Assembly (NCBI GenBank): GCA_023336855.1
Contig: JAMBLK010000025.1
Location: forward strand, 1 to 10,049
Direction: 5' to 3'
DNA: 10,049 nt
Source of the DNA: Actinomycetes bacterium
GTDB taxonomy: Bacteria; Actinomycetota; Acidimicrobiia; Spongiisociales; UBA5794
Made by a program: the position numbers and the translations under genes. Below the pieces are notes generated by a model. It was not told where the DNA came from. It was given only the letters and a program-made list of their open reading frames with translations, and searched no databases. Shown piece by piece: positions 1-6,105 of this stretch. How positions within the stretch are numbered: the first letter of the stretch is position 1; each line of letters opens with the position of its first letter.

Positions 1-69
1 GGCGAAGGGCTCCACGACCTCGTACCCTTCGAGCCGAGAGCATTCATCGAAGCATTGTTGGAGCCATGA
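1..69 (+). CDS. C-terminal fragment of an unidentified protein
   Basis: Frame 1 is open from the window edge to a TGA at 67-69 and encodes about 22 residues, ending in FIEALLEP. Its stop overlaps the cdd start as ATGA (66-69), the same coupling used by most gene pairs in this window, which supports it being a real gene end. Being cotranscribed with cdd, it could belong to nucleoside uptake or salvage, but that rests on context only. The fragment is too short to assign to a family. Confidence 0.6.
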   Translation, partial: GEGLHDLVPFEPRAFIEALLEP

Positions 70-479
70 ACGAAGCGCAACGACTCATCGCAGAAGCCCG
101 CAACGTAGCCGGGAAATCGTACTCGCCGTACAGCAAATTCCGGGTCGGCGCTGTGGTGATCGCAGCCGACGGGACCGAGTACAGCGGCTGCAACGTCGAG
201 AACGCGGCGTACGGAGCATCGATCTGCGCAGAAGCGAACGCGATCACCACCGCAGCCGCGCACGGTGTACGAGAGATCGACACCGTCGCGGTCACCTGCC
301 TCGATGGCGAGGGCTGCACCCCGTGCGGCAACTGTCGTCAACTCATGCGAGAGTTCGGCGTCAATCGCGTGATCATGACCGACGAATCGGGAGCCCCTGT
401 CGAGTATCCACTCGACAAGCTGCTCCCGATGTCGTTTGGCCCTGACGACCTGCAGTCGAGTAGATCAGTAGATCAGTAG
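66..479 (+). CDS. cdd: Cytidine deaminase
   Basis: This enzyme hydrolytically deaminates cytidine and deoxycytidine to uridine and deoxyuridine in the cytosol, the entry step of pyrimidine salvage. The 137-residue length fits the small homotetrameric, zinc-dependent family. Visible signatures are the substrate-binding GCNVENAAYG (41-50), the zinc/catalytic CAE (Cys54, Glu56 as proton shuttle) and PCGNC (86-90), which supplies zinc ligands Cys87 and Cys90. The ATG overlaps the upstream stop as ATGA, with GGAG at 60-63 just before it, so translation is probably coupled. The conserved fold ends near LLPMSFGP; the final residues (about SRSVDQ) and the TAG stop are encoded by the repeat array at 460-518, so the native C terminus appears to have been rewritten by that repeat. 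The uracil formed downstream can be used by deoA and upp on the opposite strand of this window. Confidence 0.96.
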   Translation: MNEAQRLIAEARNVAGKSYSPYSKFRVGAVVIAADGTEYSGCNVENAAYGASICAEANAITTAAAHGVREIDTVAVTCLDGEGCTPCGNCRQLMREFGVNRVIMTDESGAPVEYPLDKLLPMSFGPDDLQSSRSVDQ

Positions 480-518
480 ATCAGTACTGCTCTACTCGCT
501 ACTGAGCTACTGATCTAC
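460..518. repeat. Short-word inverted array between convergent cdd and etfA; possible bidirectional terminator
   Basis: Three tandem copies of GTAGATCA (460-467, 468-475, 476-483) lead to GTAC (484-487). Four reverse-complement-type words follow in exact register: TGCTCTAC (488-495), TCGCTAC (496-502), TGAGCTAC (503-510) and TGATCTAC (511-518). A hairpin can form by pairing 476-486 with 508-518 (11 bp), continued after a 2-nt bulge by 489-492 with 504-507. The cdd TAG (477-479) lies in the left half and the etfA TAG (515-517, - strand) in the right half. No clear U-tract follows on either strand, so terminator function is inferred from position and fold only. The words are visibly richer in A/T than the flanking genes. 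Confidence 0.8.
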
Positions 519-1462
519 CGATTTCGCAACGCCTCTGTCAACTTCGGCACCACTGCGTGCAGGTCTCCCACGATGCCGAGGTCGGCTGCTGCGAAGATCG
601 GGGCTTCGGCGTCCTTGTTGATCGCGATGATCGTGCCGGAGTCCTTCATGCCGACGAGGTGCTGCATCGCTCCGGAGACGCCGGCGCAGATGTAGACATC
701 GGGCTTGACGGTTTTGCCTGTCTGTCCGATCTGCAGTCTTGAAGGAACCCATCCGGCGTCGATGACGGCCCTGGTCGCTCCTACTGCTGCGTCGAGTTGT
801 GAGGCCAGCTCTTCGATGACGACCCACTTCTCTGCACTGCCGACGCCTCGGCCTCCGGCTATGACGACGCCGGCCACCTCGAGATCCGGTCCCTCGCTCT
901 CTTCGACGTGGGACTCGGTGATGACGGCGGATCCGGCATGGCCGAGATCGGGCATCGAGACCGCTGTGACCTCGGGGACGCCCTCACCGGACGGCTCCGC
1001 CGGGAATGCCTTCGAGCGAACGAGCACGAGCGCCGGGGCGGATCCGGTTGCCTCGGTGACGACGGCTTGTGTGCCTCCGAGGATCTCGCTCGTGACTCGC
1101 ACCGAGCCGTCGACGGTGACGTCGACGGCGTTTCCGAGGACCGGTCTGCCGATCCTCGCGGAGAGTCGGCCGGCGACGTCGCGGTCCGTGTTTCCCATTC
1201 CGAACATGATGAGTTCGGCACCGTGCTCCTCAGCGAGCGCTGCAAGAGCGGCCGCAGCGGGAGCGCCCGGAAGACGATCACCGATCGTGAGGTGGTGCAC
1301 CTTCGTGGCCCCGTGAGCACCGAGTTCGGCGTACGCGGCATCGGATCCTGCACCGATGTGGAACACCGACGTGTCTCCGAACGTCCGGGCCTTGGTCAGG
1401 AGTTCGAGAGCGGATGCGGACGCATGCCCGTCGATCTCTTCGCTGAATACCCAGGTCGTCAT
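515..1462 (-). CDS. etfA: Electron transfer flavoprotein, alpha subunit
   Basis: This is the FAD-binding subunit of the soluble EtfAB heterodimer, which takes electrons from acyl-CoA and related dehydrogenases and passes them to the respiratory chain through an ETF:quinone oxidoreductase. The 315-residue length is typical. The N-terminal half is the ETF alpha/beta Rossmann-like domain. The C-terminal FAD domain is clear: GGRGVGS (203-209), GATRAVIDAGW (228-238), the FAD loop QIGQTGKTVKPD (244-255), GVSGAMQH (261-268) and INKDAEAPIF (281-290). The ATG (1460-1462) overlaps the etfB stop as ATGA, so the subunits are translationally coupled, as expected for equimolar partners. The gene ends in LRNR with a TAG inside the 460-518 array. 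No electron acceptor or dehydrogenase gene is visible nearby. Confidence 0.95.
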   Translation of the reverse strand: MTTWVFSEEIDGHASASALELLTKARTFGDTSVFHIGAGSDAAYAELGAHGATKVHHLTIGDRLPGAPAAAALAALAEEHGAELIMFGMGNTDRDVAGRLSARIGRPVLGNAVDVTVDGSVRVTSEILGGTQAVVTEATGSAPALVLVRSKAFPAEPSGEGVPEVTAVSMPDLGHAGSAVITESHVEESEGPDLEVAGVVIAGGRGVGSAEKWVVIEELASQLDAAVGATRAVIDAGWVPSRLQIGQTGKTVKPDVYICAGVSGAMQHLVGMKDSGTIIAINKDAEAPIFAAADLGIVGDLHAVVPKLTEALRNR

Positions 1463-2238
1463 CAGATCACCTTCGCTTGTTCGAGGAGGGCAACGATCTT
1501 GAGGTAGGCCTCGCCATCGTCTTCGACGATCTCTCCTGCTTCCCGCGCAGGAACGGCAGTCACCGAAGTGATGGTCTGGCCGGCACCGGCATCACCGACC
1601 TGGTCGGCGGTGAATCCGAGATCTTCAGCCGTCAACGTGTCGATCGGCTTCTTCTTGGCCTGCATGATCCCCTTGAAAGTGGGGTAGCGAGGTTCCACGA
1701 CACCGGAGGTGACGGCCAGGAGGGCAGGAAGGGCCGCCTCTGCGACGTCGTAGCCACCAGCGGTCTGCTGCTCCACGCGGATGCCACCGTCGGTGACCTC
1801 GACCTTGCGGGCGAATGTCAGCGATGGCACGTCGAGCAGTTCGGCGATCTGTTGGGGGACAACACCGCTCGACCCGTCGGTGGACTCGGTGCCGGCAACG
1901 ACGAGATCGAATCCTTCTCGTTCGATCGCTGCGGCGAGGATTCTCGACGTCGTGAGGGCGTCGGATCCGGCGAGGGCTTCGTCATCGATGATGACGGCCT
2001 TGTCTGCGCCCATCGCCAGTGCCTGGCGGATGCCCTGGAGGGATCCAGATGGGGACATCGAGAACAACGTGACTGATCCGTCGTCTCCTTCGGCGAGTTG
2101 GAGCCCAACCTCGACACCGAACCGGTCGGTGTCGTCGAGTACCTGGTCGTTAGGACGAACCACGCGATGGGTGTCCGGATCCAGGTCGTAGGGCGTTGCC
2201 GGGTCTGGGATCTGCTTCACACAGACCGCGATTCTCAT
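1462..2238 (-). CDS. etfB: Electron transfer flavoprotein, beta subunit
   Basis: Beta subunit of the EtfAB electron carrier; in this family it binds AMP and makes the docking contact with partner dehydrogenases. It has 258 residues and the usual start MRIAVCVKQIPDP. The nucleotide-binding region is GTESTDGSSGVVPQQIAELL (117-136), resembling actinobacterial EtfB. The segment EPRYPTFKGIMQAKKKPI (182-199) matches the ETF-beta signature and its recognition loop. The ATG at 2236-2238 has an AAGGAG ribosome site (CTCCTT on +, 2249-2254) 10 nt upstream and a plausible promoter further up. etfA follows with a 4-nt overlap. Its upstream neighbour on the same strand, punA, is separated by a strong hairpin, so etfBA is probably a separate transcript. 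Confidence 0.95.
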   Translation of the reverse strand: MRIAVCVKQIPDPATPYDLDPDTHRVVRPNDQVLDDTDRFGVEVGLQLAEGDDGSVTLFSMSPSGSLQGIRQALAMGADKAVIIDDEALAGSDALTTSRILAAAIEREGFDLVVAGTESTDGSSGVVPQQIAELLDVPSLTFARKVEVTDGGIRVEQQTAGGYDVAEAALPALLAVTSGVVEPRYPTFKGIMQAKKKPIDTLTAEDLGFTADQVGDAGAGQTITSVTAVPAREAGEIVEDDGEAYLKIVALLEQAKVI

Positions 2239-2248
2239 GTCGTTTCCG

Positions 2249-2300
2249 CTCCTTGCATGGGGTGCCGGAATGATACCCCAACTTTGAGCGTGGACTCAAA
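2249..2300 (-). promoter_or_regulatory. Candidate etfBA promoter with dyad over the -35 region
   Basis: Read on the - strand, a TTGAGT -35-like hexamer (2294-2299) and a TATCAT -10-like hexamer (2270-2275, five of six bases matching TATAAT) are separated by 18 bp. The predicted transcription start gives a short leader with AAGGAG at 2249-2254. A dyad TTTGAG-N6-CTCAAA (2283-2300) covers the -35 element and could be an operator. This is consensus matching by eye; 6-bp arms can arise by chance. Confidence 0.5.
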
Positions 2301-2309
2301 AAGGGAGTA

Positions 2310-2375
2310 GTAGATCAGTAGAGCAGTAGCAAGTAGAGCAGTACTGATCTACTGATCTACTTGCTACTGCTCTAC
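2310..2375 (-). repeat. Short-word inverted array and long hairpin at the punA 3' end; likely transcript-end structure
   Basis: Four + strand words, GTAGATCA (2310-2317), GTAGAGCA (2318-2325), GTAGCAA (2326-2332) and GTAGAGCA (2333-2340), meet GTAC (2341-2344). Four reverse-complement words follow: TGATCTAC (2345-2352 and 2353-2360), TTGCTAC (2361-2367) and TGCTCTAC (2368-2375). Positions 2317-2337 pair perfectly with 2356-2376 (21 bp). After one mismatch, 2339-2343 pair with 2350-2354, closing a 6-nt loop. The punA TAG (2372-2374) sits in the promoter-proximal arm. On the - strand a run of five T (2298-2302) comes about 14 nt after the stem, so intrinsic termination before etfB is plausible though the spacing is not ideal. 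Confidence 0.82.
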
Positions 2376-3202
2376 TTCCCTTCCACCAGGAGCGGTAGCA
2401 ACGCGTCAAGTACTGCTGTGAAACGTTCTCGGGCTTCGGTTGCTGTCTCGGTTACTTCTTCGTGCGACAGCGGCGTGTCGGTGATCCCGGCCGCATAGTT
2501 CGTGACGAGGGAGATGCCGGCGACGTCGATTCCCATGTGGTTGAGTGCGATCGCCTCCGGCACCGTCGACATCCCGACCAGGTGGCCACCGGCCCGCTTC
2601 ACCATCTCGATCTCGGCGGGCGTCTCGTAGCTCGGTCCGAGGAACCATGCGTAGACGCCCTCGCGGTATGTCACCGACGCGCTCTGGAACGCTTGCTCGA
2701 GGAGACCACGGAGACGGCGCGAGTAGACCTCGCTCATGTCGGGAAATCGCGGACCGAGCCGATCGTCGTTCATGCCGATGAGCGGGTTCCTGGCTGTGTA
2801 GTTGAGGTGATCGCTGATCGCGACGAGATCACCGGGGGCGAGACCATCACCGAGACCGCCGGCGGCGTTCGTGAGGAGGATCGACGACGCTCCGGCGAGA
2901 GCCGCGGTCCGGACACCGAACACGACCTCGTCGAGGTCCCAGCCTTCATACGTGTGGACACGCCCGGCGAAGAGCAACACGGCACCGTCGCCGACGGGGG
3001 CCGAGAAGAGGCTCCCGCCGTGGCCGACGACCCGTGGCTCTGGGAAGAAGGGAATCTCCGAGTACGGGATCTCGATTGCGTTCTCGAAGGATCCGGCGTA
3101 GTCGCTCAGACCTGACCCGAGCACGACGGCAGCTTCATGGTGCTCCCGGCCCGTCCGTTCGGCGATCGCTGCGGCGGCTTCCTGTAGTTGTTCGTAACTC
3201 AT
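2372..3202 (-). CDS. punA: Purine nucleoside phosphorylase (trimeric, class II type)
   Basis: This enzyme cleaves purine nucleosides with phosphate to free base and (deoxy)ribose-1-phosphate. The 276-residue length and motifs fit the trimeric, 6-oxopurine-preferring family: VVLGSGLSDYA (26-36), GHGGSLF (60-66), AGRVHTYEGW (79-88), LLTNAAGGL (109-117), SDHLNYTARNPLIG (130-143), GPSYETPAEI (189-198), VGMSTVPEAIA (209-219) and SLVTNYAAGITDTPLSHEEV (231-250). Glu193 and Asn235 match the base-binding Glu and Asn of the family. A longer reading to 3283 exists, but the ATG at 3200-3202 is preferred: it overlaps the deoA stop as ATGA, is preceded by AGAGGTGAG, and the extra N-terminal residues look like translated deoA sequence. 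The GGSLF motif has Ser where the human enzyme has its phosphate-contacting Arg; from memory the mycobacterial enzyme also lacks Arg there. It is the last gene of the upp operon, and its stop lies in the 2310-2375 array. Confidence 0.94.
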   Translation of the reverse strand: MSYEQLQEAAAAIAERTGREHHEAAVVLGSGLSDYAGSFENAIEIPYSEIPFFPEPRVVGHGGSLFSAPVGDGAVLLFAGRVHTYEGWDLDEVVFGVRTAALAGASSILLTNAAGGLGDGLAPGDLVAISDHLNYTARNPLIGMNDDRLGPRFPDMSEVYSRRLRGLLEQAFQSASVTYREGVYAWFLGPSYETPAEIEMVKRAGGHLVGMSTVPEAIALNHMGIDVAGISLVTNYAAGITDTPLSHEEVTETATEARERFTAVLDALLPLLVEGK

Positions 3203-4509
3203 CTCACCTCTCCAAGGATCAGGGGTCGGGGCGCTTGCGGTTCGTCGGACAGAATCCAGGCGGTCTCGAGTATGGGGAGACACGCCGCAAGTTGGTCGTC
3301 GGTGTTGTAGCTCACCGTCGCCAACGCGTCGCCGGCGGCGACCTCGTCACCGACTCTTGCCCGAATGGAGATGCCGACACCAGGGTCGACGTCATCTTCC
3401 TTCGCCTGGCGTCCTGCCCCGAGGCGAACGGCAGAACGACCGACGGCGAGAGCGTCGCAGCGTTCAACGAATCCGGACCTCCCCGCAGTGACCGTGAAGA
3501 CGTGTTCGGCAGATGGGAGGATCGACTGGTCGTCGAGCACCCGGGGATCTCCACCCTGGGCTTCGATGACCTTGGCGAACACGTCGAGAGCGGCCCCGGA
3601 GGAGATGACCGAGTCGAGTTGGGAACGTGCCTCTGTCCGATCGGCGGCCACACCGCCGAGGATCAGCATTTCCTCTCCCAGACGGAGAGTGAGTTCCGTG
3701 GTGTCGTCCGGTCCATCGCCCTTGAGAATCGCGATCGACTCGATGATCTCGTTGGCATTGCCGACCTCGGTGCCGAGCGGCTGATCCATGTCGGTGAGGA
3801 TCCCGACGACCGGTGTGTTGTGGGACTTCCCGATGCCGACCATCGTTTCCGCCAACTCTCTTCCGGATGCGACGTCCTTCATGAACGCGCCGGAGCCGAT
3901 CTTGACGTCGAGGACGAGGCCATCGAGGTCTTCGGCGAGCTTCTTCGACATGATCGACGAGGAGATCAACGGCACGGACGGCACGGTGCCACTCGCGTCG
4001 CGCAACGCGTAGATCCGCCGGTCGGCAGGTACGAGAGTCTCGGATTGGCCGGCGAGGACGAGTCCGAGTTCGCCGAGTTGACGTGCGAACTCGTCGGGGT
4101 CGAGACGGGTTCGGAAGCCGGGAATCGTCTCGAGCTTGTCGAGTGTTCCCCCGGTGTGGCCCAGACCACGCCCGGACATCATCGGGATGGCGACTCCACA
4201 AGCTACGACGAGGGGAGCAAGGGGGATGCTGATCTTGTCGCCGACGCCGCCCGTCGAATGCTTGTCGATCTTGGGCATGTCGATTGACGACAGGTCGAGC
4301 ACATCTCCGGAATGAAGCATCGCGTCCGTCCATGCCGCGAGTTCCACTTGCGACATGCCGCGGAACATGATCGCCATCAGGAGGGCCGAGAGCTGATAAT
4401 CCGGGAGCACATCCGCCGTGTAGCTCTCGATGATCCATTCGAGTTCGACCGGTTCCAGGTGACCGCCCTCTCGTTTGGTCTGGATCAATTCAGTCATGCT
4501 GTAGCTCAT
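3199..4509 (-). CDS. deoA: Thymidine / pyrimidine-nucleoside phosphorylase
   Basis: This enzyme phosphorolyses thymidine, and possibly uridine and deoxyuridine, to base plus (deoxy)ribose-1-phosphate. The 436-residue length is normal. Visible features are the N-terminal helical domain, the phosphate-binding KHSTGGVGDK (83-92), the family signature SGRGLGHTGGTLDKLE (112-127), YALRD (167-171), a Ser/Lys segment SSSIMSKKLAED (183-194), DVKIGSGAFM (201-210) and a C-terminal PYNP domain from about 345. Whether it is strict for thymidine or accepts uridine cannot be decided by eye. The start at 4507-4509 is chosen over a reading to 4650 because GGAGGG lies directly upstream, it overlaps the preceding stop as ATGA, and MSYSMTELIQTKR matches family N termini. 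punA follows with the same overlap. Confidence 0.94.
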   Translation of the reverse strand: MSYSMTELIQTKREGGHLEPVELEWIIESYTADVLPDYQLSALLMAIMFRGMSQVELAAWTDAMLHSGDVLDLSSIDMPKIDKHSTGGVGDKISIPLAPLVVACGVAIPMMSGRGLGHTGGTLDKLETIPGFRTRLDPDEFARQLGELGLVLAGQSETLVPADRRIYALRDASGTVPSVPLISSSIMSKKLAEDLDGLVLDVKIGSGAFMKDVASGRELAETMVGIGKSHNTPVVGILTDMDQPLGTEVGNANEIIESIAILKGDGPDDTTELTLRLGEEMLILGGVAADRTEARSQLDSVISSGAALDVFAKVIEAQGGDPRVLDDQSILPSAEHVFTVTAGRSGFVERCDALAVGRSAVRLGAGRQAKEDDVDPGVGISIRARVGDEVAAGDALATVSYNTDDQLAACLPILETAWILSDEPQAPRPLILGEVR

Positions 4510-4802
4510 AGACCCTCCGTTCTGAGGCGTGCATTGTCGCGCAATTTGACGCGACCGTTGACGACTGTGACTCCTTCGCTCCTCAACAGCTCGGTTTGCC
4601 GCTGCTCCAATCCCGGCGCGAGCCGTCCCGACTTGGCGACGACCCTCCACCAGGGGAGGCCGGGAGTCGTCCGGACGAGGTTCCCAACAGCGCGGGCGGC
4701 ACCGGGAAATCCCGCCTCGTCAGCGATCTCACCGTACGACACAACCTCACCGGGTTCGAGCCGTTCGAGGAGCGTGGCGACCTCTTCGCCGAAGTCCTTC
4801 AT
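4506..4802 (-). CDS. Alkyltransferase-like (ATL / MGMT-family) DNA-binding protein
   Basis: A 98-residue single-domain protein matching the DNA-binding half of O6-methylguanine-DNA methyltransferase: VSYGEIADEAGFPGAARAVG (21-40), then LPWWRVVAKSGRL (49-61). In true MGMT the motif is PCHRVV with the acceptor cysteine; here the cysteine is Trp and the next His is also Trp (PWWR). It should therefore not transfer alkyl groups itself. ATL proteins bind O6-alkylguanine, flip it using an Arg finger (here in AARAVG) and recruit nucleotide excision repair. That role is known for the family and inferred here. The ATG at 4800-4802 overlaps the methyltransferase stop as ATGA; a longer reading to 5090 runs antisense-like through that gene and is rejected. 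The stop overlaps the deoA start. Its presence in a salvage operon is unexplained. Confidence 0.88.
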   Translation of the reverse strand: MKDFGEEVATLLERLEPGEVVSYGEIADEAGFPGAARAVGNLVRTTPGLPWWRVVAKSGRLAPGLEQRQTELLRSEGVTVVNGRVKLRDNARLRTEGL

Positions 4803-5437
4803 CTCTTCCTCACGCTCAAGAGTTGGTAGTGCGTGTCGGACTGATCGTCGGGCGGATTGGGAATCGACTCGAACCGCTCGATGACGAAGGCGCTGATGAA
4901 CGCAGCCCGAACCTGGTCGTCTGTTCTCAGGGCGTAGAAACGTGGCGGCATGTGGTCGTCTCCTTCCCAGACACCGGGTGTCCCGCGTCCACCCCAGAGC
5001 CCGACCATCGCGATCCCACCGGGCACGAGAACCCGGGCCATCTCGTCGAGCACGTCGGGGAGATCGGCATCGGGCACGTGCATCAGGCAACTCATCGCCC
5101 AGATAGCGTCGAAGGAGCCGTCAGGGAAGTCGAGGTCGTAGAAGTCCCCAACGCGAGCGTCAAGGCCCTTCGCTCTGCAACGGGCGACGTTCCCCGGAGA
5201 GAGGTCCGTTGCGACGACGGTGAAGGCCTCAGCCACGAAGAATGCGGCGCTGTGACCTGATCCGGCACCGACTTCCAGCAATCGCGTCTTCTCCTCGGAC
5301 CGCATCGCCGCTGCGAACAGGTCTCGGTGGTTGTTTCGCCAACCCGGTTCGCCGCGCTCGTCGCGTGCCACGGCATCGGAATCGTACGAACTCACCAGGT
5401 CTTGCTTGATCGCCCGGGCGTCGAAGGGGTCGTTCAA
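4799..5437 (-). CDS. Class I SAM-dependent methyltransferase, substrate unknown
   Basis: 212 residues with a Rossmann-type AdoMet fold: motif I LLEVGAGSGHSAAFF (53-67), the acidic end of beta-2 in VVATDLSPG (74-82), motif III-like GDFYDLDFPDGSFDAIWA (97-114), HVPDADLPDVLDEMARVLVPGG (120-141) with the usual post-motif helix, and a C-terminal strand pair ending HYQLLSVRKR. This resembles the Methyltransf_11/25 group of small-molecule methyltransferases; the substrate cannot be read from the sequence. The start is TTG at 5435-5437, overlapping the upp stop as TTGA. The next in-frame ATG is residue 45, too close to motif I. No strong ribosome site is seen, so coupling to upp translation is likely. 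Confidence 0.87.
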   Translation of the reverse strand: MNDPFDARAIKQDLVSSYDSDAVARDERGEPGWRNNHRDLFAAAMRSEEKTRLLEVGAGSGHSAAFFVAEAFTVVATDLSPGNVARCRAKGLDARVGDFYDLDFPDGSFDAIWAMSCLMHVPDADLPDVLDEMARVLVPGGIAMVGLWGGRGTPGVWEGDDHMPPRFYALRTDDQVRAAFISAFVIERFESIPNPPDDQSDTHYQLLSVRKR

Positions 5438-6051
5438 AACGTCCCGAACAGGCGATCTCCCATGTCTCCCAAACCGGGCATGATGTAGGCGCGGTCGTTG
5501 AGTTCGCGGTCGTAGGCGGCGGCAATGACGTGAACGTCGGGATGATCGTCGTACATCCGGCGGATTCCGTCGGGTGCCGTGACCACGCAGAGGGCTGTGA
5601 TGTGGCGAGCGCCGGAGGACTTTACCTTGTCAACGGCCCATGAGAGAGAACCGCCGGTTGCGAGCATCGGTTCGAGAATGAACACCGACGCGTCGGAGAG
5701 GTTGGGGAGGCGGAAGTAGTACTCCTGGGGGAGGGCGGTTTCCTCGTCGCGTTGGACGCCGGCGAAGCCGACCTTGCACCCGGGGATCATGTCGAGGACG
5801 GCATCGAGCATCCCAAGACCGGCCCGCAGAACGGCGACTGCTACCACGTCGTGGACGCGGTAGCCCGTGGTTGTCTCCATCGGCGTCTGGATTTCAATCT
5901 CGGCGAGCGGCAAACGCTTCGTCGCTTCATGCACCAGGCTGAAGGTGAGGCCGCGGGCAGCGGCCCGAAATTCCTCAGGTCGGGTGTCCTCATCGCGGAG
6001 AACCGTCAGGTAGTGCCGGGCCAGCGGGTGATCGATCACTGTGAGATTCAT
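5434..6051 (-). CDS. upp: Uracil phosphoribosyltransferase
   Basis: Makes UMP from uracil and PRPP, capturing uracil released by the nucleoside phosphorylase encoded downstream. The 205-residue length is typical. Signatures are the N-terminal IDHPLARHYLTVLRD (6-20), RVHDVVAVAVLRAGLGML (65-82), the PRPP loop LEPMLATGGS (126-135) and the uracil-binding C terminus MPGLGDMGDRLFGT (191-204). The PRPP loop has Glu127 where the family normally has Asp (DPMLATGG), a conservative but uncommon change. The ATG at 6049-6051 (MNLTVIDHPL) is preferred to a reading from 6099, whose extra residues are not family-like and would run nearly to the divergent ffh start. It heads the five-gene - strand operon, and the next gene starts inside its stop codon. 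Confidence 0.95.
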   Translation of the reverse strand: MNLTVIDHPLARHYLTVLRDEDTRPEEFRAAARGLTFSLVHEATKRLPLAEIEIQTPMETTTGYRVHDVVAVAVLRAGLGMLDAVLDMIPGCKVGFAGVQRDEETALPQEYYFRLPNLSDASVFILEPMLATGGSLSWAVDKVKSSGARHITALCVVTAPDGIRRMYDDHPDVHVIAAAYDRELNDRAYIMPGLGDMGDRLFGTF

Positions 6052-6105
6052 GTCCCGAGTTTCGCACGTCGCGTGTCTCGCTGCGAGCCGTAGACTCACC
6101 GCTCC
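6052..6105. promoter_or_regulatory. Divergent upp / ffh promoter region
   Basis: This 54-bp gap separates divergent starts and must hold promoters for both if each is first in its operon. For ffh, TAGACT (6091-6096) fits a -10 element 9 nt before the ATG with no ribosome site between, the arrangement expected of a leaderless or near-leaderless transcript. No convincing -35 is seen. Two short dyads, CACG-TCG-CGTG (6065-6075) and CTCG-CTG-CGAG (6077-6087), are near chance level. No word-type repeat array is present here. Confidence 0.4.

Noticed and set aside
705..1507. Two open frames of about 200 codons on the + strand antisense to etfA
   Set aside because: They are low-complexity translations rich in Ser/Pro/Thr/Arg or Gly/Asp/Arg, opposite clear EtfA motifs.
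2239..2371. A small gene or RNA gene in the longest gap
   Set aside because: The space is accounted for by the candidate etfB promoter, ribosome site and the hairpin array; no open frame or tRNA-like fold was seen.
460..2375. CRISPR array or insertion-sequence ends as an explanation for the GTAG-word arrays
   Set aside because: Words are 7-8 bp with no spacers between them, there is no cas gene nearby, no transposase lies between the two loci, and no target duplications are visible.
3034..4287. A 417-codon open frame on the + strand antisense to deoA and the punA start
   Set aside because: It lies opposite strongly conserved deoA motifs. Long antisense frames are expected in GC-rich genes; there is no recognisable domain and no ribosome site.
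4506..5090. Extended 194-codon version of the alkyltransferase-like protein
   Set aside because: The first 96 codons overlap the methyltransferase gene out of frame and are Arg-rich without family similarity; the ATG at 4802 is overlapped by the upstream stop as elsewhere in the operon.
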